Positions 37,270 through 45,336 of a stretch of 64,000 nt of DNA are shown piece after piece. Under the pieces are notes generated by a model. That model did not search any database. It had not been told where the DNA came from and worked only from the letters and a program-made list of their open reading frames with translations. The translations under genes and the position numbers were made by a program. Numbering within the stretch: the first letter of the stretch is position 1; every line of letters starts with the position of its first letter. The DNA is from JALZKA01 sp963734015 (lineage in GTDB: Bacteria; Actinomycetota; Thermoleophilia; Solirubrobacterales; 70-9): the NCBI GenBank assembly GCA_963734015.1, contig CAVTFG010000016.1, forward strand, positions 1-64,000, given 5' to 3'.

Positions 37270-37946
37270 ATGGGCGAGCGAACTCACACAGAGGGAGAGG
37301 ACGAGGGCTTCGACCGAGCGGCGGCCGACGCCAGGGCGCGGGCGTTCTTCGACGGCCTCTGGACTGAGAGCGACCCCTGGGATCTCGAGGCGTCCGAGTT
37401 CGATCAGCGGCGCTACGAGCGCCAGTTCGAGCAGCTTTCCGATTGCCGCTACTCGCGCGCCCTCGAGATCGGGCGCGGCCGGCTCGTTCACGCGGCGGCT
37501 GGCGCCGGTGTGCGTCGAGGTGCTTGCCCTCGACGTGTCACGTCACGCGATCGATCGGGCGCGCGCCGGGGGGGCTGCACGGGGGTCGAATTTCGACTGG
37601 CCAACGTGATGGAGCTCGACGTGGAACGGGAAGGGATGTGGGATCTGGTCGTGCTGGCGGAGACCGAGTACTACCTCGGTTGGCTCTACCCGATGTTCGA
37701 GATCGGGTGGCTCGCGCATTCCCTGCACGAGGCGACGCGGTCTGGTGGGCGCCTGCTGCTCGCCAACACGATCTCGCACGACGACGGGATCATGAGTCCC
37801 TGGCTGATCCGTTCGTATGCCGACATCTTCAGCCACGTCGGTTACGAGGTGGAGCGGGAGGAGACCCTGCGTGGCACCAAGGACACGGTGGAATTCGAGG
37901 TGCCGATCACGCTGTTCAGGAAGCCGGCGTGGGTTCGGACGCCTAG
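37270..37946 (+). pseudogene. NodS-like SAM-dependent methyltransferase, frame-disrupted
   Basis: FFDGLWTESDPWDLEASEFDQRRYERQF is followed by motif I (ALEIG), where bases are lost. The true sequence then runs in another frame (GSFTRRLAPVCVEVLALDVSRHAIDRARAGG) and returns to the first frame for VEFRLANVMELD, DLVVLAETEYYLGW and GGRLLLANTISHDDG. The stop taken here (TAG 37944-37946) would need a further shift; without it the frame runs on. The layout is that of NodS/SAM-methyltransferases acting on small molecules. Lesions cluster in this 34.6-38 kb stretch. Confidence 0.6.
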
Positions 37947-38975
37947 GCCGCGAGCTTGCTCTCGGCTGAGCCGGACGCTCGTCGCCTTGACGACCTCGCG
38001 CAGGGCGTCGTTCACGAGCTCCGGGGACTCGAGGGGCGTCATGTGGCCGGCGTCCGGGTCGACGCGCAGGCCGAGCGAGCGGGGGAGGGCGAGCTCGATC
38101 CGCTCGGCGTGGGCGATCGGCGTCATCAGGTCGCGTTGCCCGGTCACGACGATCGTCGGCGCGTCGAGCGCGTCGAGCTTCTCGAGCAGCGCCATCTTCG
38201 CCATCGCGCGGCCGCAGCCGGCGCGGGCGCGCGTCCGGCAATCGAGCGCCATCCGCGTGGTCAGCTCGACGTCGTCCAGACGTGCGTGCGGCCCCAGGGC
38301 CGCGTAACCGGCTGCTGCGCGGACGAGCGGGACGGGAAGGCCCTTGATCGAAACCGGCGTCTCGAGCACCGAGTCGGCCAGCCTGCCCTGCACGGTCGCG
38401 AACGGCCCGGGGAGCGGGCGGATCAGCTGGGTCTCGGACGTGAGCTGGTCGAGTCCCGTCGAGAGCAGCGCGACCCCGCGGACGCAGTCGGAGACCTTGC
38501 CACGGTTCGCCTCGGCCCACGCGGCGATCGTCATCGCGCCCATCGAATGGCCTGCGAGCAGGATCGGCTCGCCGTCGAACGCGGCGGCGTCGAGGACGAG
38601 TGCGAGGTCCGCGGCGAGCGCTTCGAGGGAATAGTCAGCGTCCCGGGCGTCGTCGGACAGCCCGTGGCCGCGGTGGTCATAGGTGACGGTGCGGAGCTCG
38701 TCCGAGAGACCCTGGACCTGCTTGTGCCACAGCTCCTGGGTGCCGGTCCAGCAGTGGACGAGGACCAGGGTCGGCGCGCCCTCCGGGCCGTTGACGCGCG
38801 CGTGCCTGGCGCCTCCATCGGCGCCGGTGATCGTGAGCGCCTTGCCGCGATCCGCTCGCTCACGCCGCTCTCGGCTCTCGGCGGCCGTCCGCCGGGCGGT
38901 GAGCCAGCCGACGCCGGCCGCCGCGCCGGCGAACCCGGCGGCGAACAGCGCTTGGTTTCGAGTCGGTCGGCTCAA
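37943..38975 (-). CDS. Alpha/beta hydrolase (C-terminus probably frameshifted)
   Basis: After an N-terminal hydrophobic segment (LFAAGFAGAAAGVGWLTA), a possible membrane anchor, comes a canonical alpha/beta hydrolase: LVLVHCWTGTQELWHKQ (oxyanion), VTYDHRGHGLSD, nucleophile Ser in LAGHSMGAMT, Asp in VVTGQRDLMTP and His in DAGHMTPLESP. As written the frame runs on to 37842. A one-base shift near 37970 instead gives a natural end (AESKLAA) at TAG 37945-37943, sharing the CTAG with the convergent methyltransferase stop. The ATG overlaps the stop of the small membrane gene. Confidence 0.82.
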
Positions 38976-39136
38976 GGGTCCTCGTGGGAATCATCGCGCC
39001 TGCGCTCGATCGCGCGCATCGCGAGGATTCCGCCCACGATCAGGAAGGCGGGAAGGAAGAACGGCAGCGTCGCCACCAGGTCACCGTGGTCGGCGACCGG
39101 CAGGAACAGGCCGAGGATGTCCGCGAGCCCGCTCAT
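38972..39136 (-). CDS. Small single-pass membrane protein, 54 aa
   Basis: The product starts MSGLADILGLFLPVADHGDL and has one clear membrane helix (TLPFFLPAFLIVGGILAM) followed by a charged tail RAIERRRDDSHEDP. ATG overlaps the end of the large 13-TM protein (ATGA) and its stop overlaps the hydrolase start, so all three are co-translated. Its size and position suggest an accessory subunit of the large membrane protein. No family recognised. Confidence 0.7.
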   Translation of the reverse strand: MSGLADILGLFLPVADHGDLVATLPFFLPAFLIVGGILAMRAIERRRDDSHEDP

Positions 39137-40968
39137 GCGGGCAGGTGCGGCCCGACGCGCGAGGCGGGGCTCGATCGCTCGGTGGCGGACTCCGGAGCCG
39201 GGGCCGGCGCCTCGGCGACGACCGCCAGGCGATGCAGCGCCCACGCGATCAGCACGAGGAGTCCGAACGAGATCGCGGCGACGACGAGGTAGGCGAATGC
39301 CGTGAGCCACCCGGCAGCATCCTTCTGCTCGCGCTGCAGGATCTCGTGGTCGGCGACGAACGGCCGCTCGAAGCCGGCGGTCGCGGGGACGCCCTCCGCG
39401 GGGATCGCGGGGTCGTCGGGCAGGTAGATGGGCATCGCGCTGAGCGTGCTGCCACGCGAAACCCGGACGATCGTCTTCCAGTCGCCGCCGACCGGTACCG
39501 GCTTGTCGGTGGCGTACGTGCCCGCCTCGCCGGTCGGCTCCAGCGGCTCGACCGCCAGGCCGCCGCCCTGCCACGCCGTCACGGTCGCGAACTCGGTGTC
39601 CTCGGCCGCGCTCGGCGGGTCGAACCGCACCGTTGGGATCACCTCGCCGGGGCCGGCGTCGGCCAGCGTGACCTGGCCGGTGACGCCCTCCTGGGCAGGC
39701 TTTTGGAGCGCGAAGCCGACGATGGCGAAGATCGCCAGCGCGCCCGCCAGAGCGCCGTAGCGGGTCGCCCGCAGCCGGGGCAGTTCGTCCGAGGCGAGCC
39801 GCTCGCCGACCCAGGCACCGACCAGCGAGCCCGCGACGGCCGCCAGCAATCCGAGCACCGCGCCCTCCGGCAGCAGGTCGGCGTTCCACGGGATCGGCAT
39901 CCAGACGTTGGTCCACGCCCATTCGGCGGCGAGGCCCACCGTGCCGATCCCGAGGCCCGACCAGACCGCGAGGGTGAGGGGACGTGCCCGGGACAGGACG
40001 AGGAAGACCGCCTCCACGACGATGGCCTCGGCGACGAACAGCGCGAAATGCGGGGTCGTCTCGCCGAGCACGGGCCCGACGATCACCGACACCACCCCGC
40101 GGACCAGCAGGAAGAACGCGACCGCGCCGAGCGCGGCCCCGCGCCCCAGCCAGATCCGCGTGGCGACGAGGCCGACGCCTGCGGCCAGCATCACCAGGAT
40201 CGGGCCGAAGACCATCCGGAACTGCGGGACGCCGAAGTCGAACTCGACGTAGAAGACCATGAGTCCGATCAGGAGACCGCCGCTGAGGGCGACCCGGCGA
40301 AGCCACAGGATCACCGGCGCCATTCGGTGGGTTCCCTCGACGGGCCGAGCGCGGCCGGCCTCGACCATCAGGATCGCGATCCCGATCAGGGTCATCGCGG
40401 CGCCGCCGATCAGCATCAGGTGGGTCGGGCCCCAGAGCGTCACGTCCTGGCCGAAGAGGCGGTGCCAGACGTCATCGAGCGGGAATCCGATCAGGGCGAA
40501 CATCCCGCACGCGACGATGATCACGCCGCCGAGCGGCGCGTACCAGTCGCCGACGACCCTGATCGCGCTCCGCGACGGTCGCTCCAGCGGGAGCACGCAG
40601 GCGAGAAAGCCCGCGGTGAAGATCCCGAAGAGGCCGCCAAGGATCGGGTAGTGCGCGAGGTTCGCCAGCGGCCCTTCGTCACGGCCCTGGTCGATGTGGA
40701 TCGAGACGTCCCAGAGAAAGCCCAGGAACGCCATCAGGAGCGAGCCGGCCGCGACGGCCGAGGGCAGGGCGACCCAGCCGGGCAGCCCGCTGACCCGCTC
40801 CGAGAACGCGGCCAGGCGGCCGAGGTAGGGGACGCGCCCGCTGCGATGGCCGAGTCCGAGGTAGAGCAGCGCGGCGGTGAGGAGCAGAGCGCCCGCCGTG
40901 GCGAGGATCACCTGGTCGAGCGCGGCTCCACCGGCCGGGGGAGCTGCTGCCTGCGCGAGAAGGGTCAT
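39133..40968 (-). CDS. Unknown 13-TM membrane protein
   Basis: The 611-residue protein (ATG 40968, AGGAGG about 12 nt upstream) has roughly twelve TM helices in the first 430 residues, an extracytoplasmic-looking domain (about 430-550; GQVTLADAGPGEVIPTVRF...) and a final TM helix. Histidines sit at several helix ends (SIHIDQ, NLAHYPI, DVWHRLF, PTHLMLI, TPHFALF), which could bind heme or metal. It heads a unit with the 54-residue membrane protein and the hydrolase, and is divergent from a MerR regulator with palindromes between them. Function is not assignable by eye. Confidence 0.75.
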   Translation of the reverse strand: MTLLAQAAAPPAGGAALDQVILATAGALLLTAALLYLGLGHRSGRVPYLGRLAAFSERVSGLPGWVALPSAVAAGSLLMAFLGFLWDVSIHIDQGRDEGPLANLAHYPILGGLFGIFTAGFLACVLPLERPSRSAIRVVGDWYAPLGGVIIVACGMFALIGFPLDDVWHRLFGQDVTLWGPTHLMLIGGAAMTLIGIAILMVEAGRARPVEGTHRMAPVILWLRRVALSGGLLIGLMVFYVEFDFGVPQFRMVFGPILVMLAAGVGLVATRIWLGRGAALGAVAFFLLVRGVVSVIVGPVLGETTPHFALFVAEAIVVEAVFLVLSRARPLTLAVWSGLGIGTVGLAAEWAWTNVWMPIPWNADLLPEGAVLGLLAAVAGSLVGAWVGERLASDELPRLRATRYGALAGALAIFAIVGFALQKPAQEGVTGQVTLADAGPGEVIPTVRFDPPSAAEDTEFATVTAWQGGGLAVEPLEPTGEAGTYATDKPVPVGGDWKTIVRVSRGSTLSAMPIYLPDDPAIPAEGVPATAGFERPFVADHEILQREQKDAAGWLTAFAYLVVAAISFGLLVLIAWALHRLAVVAEAPAPAPESATERSSPASRVGPHLPA

Positions 40969-41031
40969 CTGAGCGTCGTCCTCCTGGTGAATGTGGGCGA
41001 GATGAGGGACATAAACCCGTATCCCCAATCA

Positions 41032-41075
41032 ACGTTACATCAAACGATGTCACGTTGACGAAGGGATCATCAACG
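41032..41075 (+). promoter_or_regulatory. Palindromic operator between the 13-TM gene and the MerR gene
   Basis: ACGTTACATC (41032-41041) and GATGTCACGT (41046-41055) are inverted copies (9 of 10) around AAAC. CGTTGA (41053-41058) and TCAACG (41070-41075) are a second, perfect inverted pair 11 nt apart. A TTGACG -35-like box (41055-41060) is 20 nt from TAGCCT (41081-41086), the long spacing typical of MerR-controlled promoters. Confidence 0.6.
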
Positions 41076-41095
41076 AGTGCTAGCCTCCGGCGGCG

Positions 41096-41893
41096 ATGGC
41101 AGCGGAACGCCTACGTGCGGTCCCGGATGAGCCCGGTGCGGGCGGGGACTCGGCGAACCAGCTGACGATCGAGCAGCTCGCGAACGAGAGCGGGATGACG
41201 GTTCGGAACATCCGTGCGCACCAGGCGCGCGGGCTCCTGCACGCGCCCGAGGTGCGCCAGCGAGTGGGCTTCTACGGGCCCGACCACGTCGCGCGGCTGC
41301 GCCTGATCACGGAGCTCCAGGCCGACGGATTCAACCTCAAGGGCATCGAGCGCCTGCTCGCCGACGAGAGCGAGGGCGCGTCGCAGGCCATGCTCACTTT
41401 CCGGCACGCGATCACCGCCCCGTTCGAGGACGAGCAGCCCGAGATGATCACGGCTGCGGAGCTCGCCGAGCGCTTCGGGGCCGCGGCCGATCCCGAAGGG
41501 CTCGAGCGTGCGACCAAGCTGGGGATCCTGATCCCGGTCGGCGAGTCGAACTTCGAGATCCCCAGCCCGGGCCTCCTGCGGATCGCCGAGGAAGTGATCG
41601 AGCGTGGGGTGCCGATGGGCAAGGCCCTGGACGTCGTCGAGGTGATGCAGCGCTCCAGCCGCTACGTGGCCGAGGCGTTCGCGCAGCTGTTCCTCGATTC
41701 GATCTGGAAGCCGTTCGAAGAGGAGGGACGCCCGCAGGAGCGCTGGCCCGAGGTCCTCGAGGCGATCGAGCGGCTGCGTCCCATCGCCTCGCAGGCGCTG
41801 GTCGCGGTGTTCCAGATGACCATGAGCCAGCAGGTCGAGCAGGCGTTCGGCAAGGAGCTGGACCGGATGTCGGGGGAGAGGAGGCGCCGGTGA
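41096..41893 (+). CDS. MerR-family transcriptional regulator
   Basis: The 265-residue protein has a MerR winged HTH (about 22-90; LTIEQLANESGMTVRNIRAHQARGLLHAPE, VGFYGPDHVARLRLI) and a long helical C-terminal region without an obvious metal-binding cysteine set, so the ligand may be organic or a protein. TAGCCT lies 9 nt before the ATG. It is divergent from the 13-TM membrane protein and probably regulates that promoter and its own. The last codons overlap the next gene. Confidence 0.88.
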   Translation: MAAERLRAVPDEPGAGGDSANQLTIEQLANESGMTVRNIRAHQARGLLHAPEVRQRVGFYGPDHVARLRLITELQADGFNLKGIERLLADESEGASQAMLTFRHAITAPFEDEQPEMITAAELAERFGAAADPEGLERATKLGILIPVGESNFEIPSPGLLRIAEEVIERGVPMGKALDVVEVMQRSSRYVAEAFAQLFLDSIWKPFEEEGRPQERWPEVLEAIERLRPIASQALVAVFQMTMSQQVEQAFGKELDRMSGERRRR

Positions 41894-42327
41894 ACGTCAA
41901 GCTGCCGCTGGACCTGACGCCGATCACCGAAGGGCTCCGTTCGATCTCCGAGACGATGCGGGCGATCCGCGACTCGGTCGCGCTCCTGCCGCAGGTGGCC
42001 GAGACACTCGCCGACATCCAGGAGGGCGTGCGGTTCATGGGCGAGGAGGTCCACACGATGCGCAAGGGCGTCGACGAGTTGGGCGTGGAGGTGAAGGGCA
42101 TGCGGGCCGCGGTGGACCCGATGGTCGAGCACCTGGACGGCGTCGCGGCACGGATCGAGGGCCTCGAGCCGCGCCTGGAGGACCTCAGCCTCGCGATCCA
42201 TCCGCTGCGCCGGGCGACGGGCAGGCTCGGGCGGCGCCGGTCGGCGAACGGGGACGCCGGCCTGGACTCCGATCAGACCTCGTCCGGCGAGAACGTGTCG
42301 CAGGACGCCGGGTCGGCCGAGGAGTAG
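41890..42327 (+). CDS. Coiled-coil protein coupled to the MerR gene
   Basis: The 145-residue product is predicted helical with heptad-like repeats (GLRSISETMRAIRDSVALLPQVAETLADIQEGV, then VHTMRKGVDELGVEVKGMRAAV), a basic patch GRLGRRRS and an acidic tail. No catalytic motif. GTG start overlaps the MerR stop region (GTGA), so it is co-translated and may be its partner. Its 3' end overlaps the convergent zinc-peptidase gene by 55 nt. Confidence 0.7.
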   Translation: MNVKLPLDLTPITEGLRSISETMRAIRDSVALLPQVAETLADIQEGVRFMGEEVHTMRKGVDELGVEVKGMRAAVDPMVEHLDGVAARIEGLEPRLEDLSLAIHPLRRATGRLGRRRSANGDAGLDSDQTSSGENVSQDAGSAEE

Positions 42328-43202
42328 CCCTTTTCGAACCACTCGCGGCGCTGCTCCGAGGTGCCGTGGGTGAAGCTGTCCGGGTTGATCCGCTGGCCGG
42401 CCTGCGACTGGAGCCGGTCGTCGCCGACGGCCTCGGCTGCGGTGAATGCCTCCTCGAGGTCACCCTCCTCCAGGTCGCCCTCGGCGAAGACGGTCGCGGC
42501 CCAGACGCCGGCGTAGCAGTCGGCCTGGAGCTCGAGCCGGACCGACAGCTCGTTCGCGTCGTCGGAGTTGGACTGCTGCATGCTCGTCACCTCGGCGTTC
42601 GTGCCGTCGACGTTCTGGACGTGGTGGCCGACCTCGTGGGCGATCACATAGGCCCAGGCGAAGTCGCCCCTGGCCCCGAGCTGTCGCTCCATGTCCTCGT
42701 AGAAGGTGAGGTCGATGTAGACCCGGGAGTCGGCCGGGCAGTAGAACGGCCCGACCGCCGAGCTCGCCGAGCCGCAGCCGCCCGTGTTCACCCCCTGCGA
42801 GTAGAGGACGAGCTTCGCGTCCTCGTAGCGCTGGCCCGCGGCGGTGAACGAGTCGTCCCAGGTGTTCTGCGCGTCGACGAACACCGCGGACGAGAAGTCC
42901 TTCAGGTCCTTTTGCGGGTCCTCGTCCGGCGGCAGCGGATCGGGGCTCTCGGCGCTTGGCGGCACCGCGCCGGGGCCCAAGATCGATCCGAGGTCGAAGC
43001 CGGAGGCGCCGTTGCCGCACATCTGCAGAAAGATCACGACGAGCACGATCACGAGCCCCAGGCCGCCGCCCATCCCGGCGGCGCCGCTTGGGATCGGAAG
43101 GCCACCCGTGCCCCCGGTGCGACCGCCACCGCGCGGAGGGTCCGCGCCGCGGATGTCGATGATGTCGCCCTTGTCCTTCTTGCGGACGCGCTTCCACTTC
43201 AT
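42273..43202 (-). CDS. YpfJ-like neutral zinc metallopeptidase, membrane-anchored
   Basis: The 309-residue protein has a short basic cytoplasmic start, a Gly-rich linker, one TM helix (GLGLVIVLVVIFLQMC) and a periplasmic peptidase domain with AYVIAHEVGHHVQN (HExxH zinc site), the pre-site PADSRVYIDLTFYEDM and the later ELQADCYAGVWA (third ligand Glu). This is the putative neutral zinc metallopeptidase family; substrates are unknown. A TAGGCT box 10 nt before the ATG suggests a leaderless start. Confidence 0.9.
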   Translation of the reverse strand: MKWKRVRKKDKGDIIDIRGADPPRGGGRTGGTGGLPIPSGAAGMGGGLGLVIVLVVIFLQMCGNGASGFDLGSILGPGAVPPSAESPDPLPPDEDPQKDLKDFSSAVFVDAQNTWDDSFTAAGQRYEDAKLVLYSQGVNTGGCGSASSAVGPFYCPADSRVYIDLTFYEDMERQLGARGDFAWAYVIAHEVGHHVQNVDGTNAEVTSMQQSNSDDANELSVRLELQADCYAGVWAATVFAEGDLEEGDLEEAFTAAEAVGDDRLQSQAGQRINPDSFTHGTSEQRREWFEKGYSSADPASCDTFSPDEV

Positions 43203-43434
43203 GGGCGCCGCAAGCCTAGACCCTCACCCGGGCTCACTGGTCCAGGCGGTCCCTCGCGTGCATCGAGGCGGTCGTCGCGCGCGCCTCGCGGGCTTCGATC
43301 CCGTCCTCCTGCGCCTGCCAGCCGCCCCGAAACGCCGCCTGCAGATCGCATAACCGGCGTCAAGCGCGCAGGAGCGAGGTCGCGCGCCTCGTATGTCCCG
43401 TCACAGGGGCAACGAGACAAGGAGAGGCCTTCGA
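43203..43434. other. Divergent intergenic region
   Basis: It holds the YpfJ promoter box (AGCCTA at 43213-43218 on the plus strand) and, at its right end, AAGGAGAGG preceding the LysM-peptidase ATG. I see no gene or RNA structure in it. Confidence 0.5.
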
Positions 43435-44469
43435 ATGCCGGTACGTCTGCGAGCAGCGGGAAGAGGCGGGCTTGCGGGCGCCTGCGTGGTCGTCGCGCTG
43501 GGCGCGCTCTGGGGTCTCGCGGCGCCCGCGAATGCGTCCGTTGCCCACGTGGTTCAGCCGGGGGAGACCCTGTGGTCGATCGCGGCAGCGAACAACCTGA
43601 CGACGCGGACCGTCGCTGTCTTCAATGGGCTCTCCGAGGACGCGCTCGTTTCGGAGGGGCAGACGGTCAACGTCCCGACCGTGGACGAGGGCGCCGTCGC
43701 GCTCCAGAACGCCGGGATCACGCCAGGCAGCGAGACCTCGGCGACCGCCGCGCCCGCGACGGGCGGCGGCATCGGCCACACCGTCGTCGCCGGCGAGTCG
43801 CTCTCGTCGGTGGCTACAGCGAACGGGATTTCCGTCGAGGCGCTGGCCTCGGCCAACGGGCTGGCGAGCGATGCCTTCCTGATCGAGGGTCAGACGATCA
43901 GCGTCCCCGCTGCGACAGGGGCCACCGGTTCGACCGACGTGTCGAGTGGCGTGAGTCACACCGTCGTCGCCGGCGAGTCGCTCTCGTCGGTGGCTACCGC
44001 GAACGGGATTTCCGTCGAGGCGCTGGCCTCGGCCAACGGGCTGGCGAGCGATGCCTTCCTGATCGAGGGTCAGACGATCAGCGTTCCGGCGGCAACGGCG
44101 GCGACCAGTTCGACCGCCGGCCTGGGCCACATCCCGTCCCCCTACGGCGAGCTCCACCTCGATCCGGCTGCGGCCGACTCGTGGAATGCAATGCGCGAGG
44201 ATTCGGTCTCCAACTACGGCGTCGACCTGTACCCGGCCGGGCCGGCCTCGGCCTACCGGACTCCGGAGCAGCAGCAGGAGCTCTACGACCTCTACCTCTC
44301 GGGCCAGGGCGCGCCGGCGAACCCGCCGGGCACCAGCACCCACGAGACCGGCACCGCGGTCGACGTCGCCGAGCCGGCGATGCGCGACGTCATCGACCAG
44401 ATCGGCGGCGGCTACGGCTGGAGCGGAACGATCCCGTCCGAGTGGTGGCACGTGCAGTACGGCTGGTGA
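43435..44469 (+). CDS. Secreted LysM / VanY-type D,D-carboxypeptidase
   Basis: The 344-residue protein has a signal peptide (GLAGACVVVALGALWGLAAPANAS), three LysM peptidoglycan-binding modules (HVVQPGETLWSIAAANN; HTVVAGESLSSVATANG twice) and a VanY/DacB-like catalytic domain with SAYRTPEQQQELYD, STHETGTAVDV (zinc His/Asp) and WWHVQYGW. It should trim D-alanine from cell-wall peptides outside the membrane. LysM 2 and 3 are identical over 47 residues. ATG 43435 is preferred to ATG 43393 because AAGGAGAGG stands 8 nt before it. The stop abuts the tRNA gene. Confidence 0.9.
   Translation: MPVRLRAAGRGGLAGACVVVALGALWGLAAPANASVAHVVQPGETLWSIAAANNLTTRTVAVFNGLSEDALVSEGQTVNVPTVDEGAVALQNAGITPGSETSATAAPATGGGIGHTVVAGESLSSVATANGISVEALASANGLASDAFLIEGQTISVPAATGATGSTDVSSGVSHTVVAGESLSSVATANGISVEALASANGLASDAFLIEGQTISVPAATAATSSTAGLGHIPSPYGELHLDPAAADSWNAMREDSVSNYGVDLYPAGPASAYRTPEQQQELYDLYLSGQGAPANPPGTSTHETGTAVDVAEPAMRDVIDQIGGGYGWSGTIPSEWWHVQYGW
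43777..44084 (+). repeat. Near-identical tandem LysM repeat, 180-nt period
   Basis: 43777-43904 and 43957-44084 are 128 nt long and differ at a single base (A versus C in the GCTA[A/C]CGCG context). This implies a recent duplication or gene conversion of one LysM module. Confidence 0.95.
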
Positions 44470-44542
44470 CGCGCCCGGCAGGATTCGAACCTGCGCCTTC
44501 TGCCTCCGGAGGGCAGCGCTCTATCCACTGAGCTACGGGCGC
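44470..44542 (-). tRNA. tRNA-Arg (anticodon CCG)
   Basis: Read on the minus strand it folds as a full cloverleaf: acceptor GCGCCCG/CGGGCGC, D-arm GCTC-AGTGGATA-GAGC, anticodon arm CTGCC-CTCCGGA-GGCAG (anticodon CCG), T-arm GCAGG-TTCGAAT-CCTGC and discriminator G. CCA is not encoded. It lies directly after the convergent LysM-peptidase stop. Confidence 0.97.
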
Positions 44543-44646
44543 TCGGCCGCCGAGTTTAGATCCCCGGTCAGGTCCGGCCGGCAAGAAGCGCGACGACGGC
44601 ATCCACGTCCCCGCGGGCGACGGCGTCCGCGCAGAGTCGAACGTGA

Positions 44647-45228
44647 TCATCGGGAGCCACCTGCGATGGCGTCGCCGGCCACGCTCTCCTCGAGCGTCGC
44701 CCGCGCCCGTTGCAACGCGCTGTTGACCGACGCGACCGACGTATCCAGCCGGTCCGCCACCTCGCGAGCCCTGAACCCGAGCGCGGTGCGAAGGACCAGC
44801 ACCATGCGGGTCTGCGGGGAGAGGTGCTCGAACGCCGCCGCGAGCACGATCTCCAGGCTCTCACGCCGCTCATATCCCTCCGCGGGACCGGGCCCCTGGT
44901 CGACGGGCTCCACCGCGGCTTCGCCATCGGCCGCTCCGAGCTCGAACGGGGCGCCGCCGTCCAGCGGCACGACGCGTGCGCGCCGGCGCTCGATCTCGTC
45001 CAGGCACGCGTTCGTCGAGATCCGGTAGAGCCAGGCGCGAAGCGAGCTGCGGCCCTCGAAGGTCGGCAGGCCACGCCACGCCCGCAGGAGCGCCTCCTGA
45101 AGCGCCTCCTCGGCGTCGTCGGACGAGCGGAGCATCCGGCAGCAGTGGGCGTGCAGCTCGCCGCGAAACGGCTCGACCAGGCGCGCGTAGGCGCGCTCGT
45201 CGACGGTTGAGGTTGCGGCGACCGGCAT
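44647..45228 (-). CDS. ECF RNA polymerase sigma factor, C-terminal domain truncated
   Basis: The 193-residue protein has sigma region 2 (LVEPFRGELHAHCCRMLRSSDDAEEALQEALLRAWRG) and region 4 (FEHLSPQTRMVLVLRTALGFRAREVADRLDTSVASVNSALQRARATLEE). Relatives of this SigJ/SigX5-like type carry a SnoaL-like C-terminal domain. Here a one-base shift near 44655 leads to PDDHVRLCADAVARGDVDAVVALLAGRT, the first helix of that domain, which stops at 44568 just before the tRNA-Arg gene. The regulatory domain is therefore missing. The start ATG 45228 precedes a divergent LysR-hydrolase gene. Confidence 0.85.
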   Translation of the reverse strand: MPVAATSTVDERAYARLVEPFRGELHAHCCRMLRSSDDAEEALQEALLRAWRGLPTFEGRSSLRAWLYRISTNACLDEIERRRARVVPLDGGAPFELGAADGEAAVEPVDQGPGPAEGYERRESLEIVLAAAFEHLSPQTRMVLVLRTALGFRAREVADRLDTSVASVNSALQRARATLEESVAGDAIAGGSR

Positions 45229-45336
45229 TGCGGCGCGATGTTCGGTGGGCGCGGAGCAAAGGGAAAGTCCGATCCGGCATGGCGGTAATGCACACTCGGC
45301 ATGGCGCCGTACGCTGGTCGTTCGGATAATCGAGAT

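Noticed and set aside
38683..41058. 791-codon plus-strand open frame antisense to the 13-TM gene
   Set aside because: Composition is Arg/Asp/Gly/Gln-rich antisense noise; the opposite strand encodes clear membrane helices and a ribosome-binding site.
44390..44650. Minus-strand open frame containing APVAQWIERCPPEAEGAGSN
   Set aside because: This peptide is a translation of the tRNA-Arg gene itself, a well-known false protein prediction.
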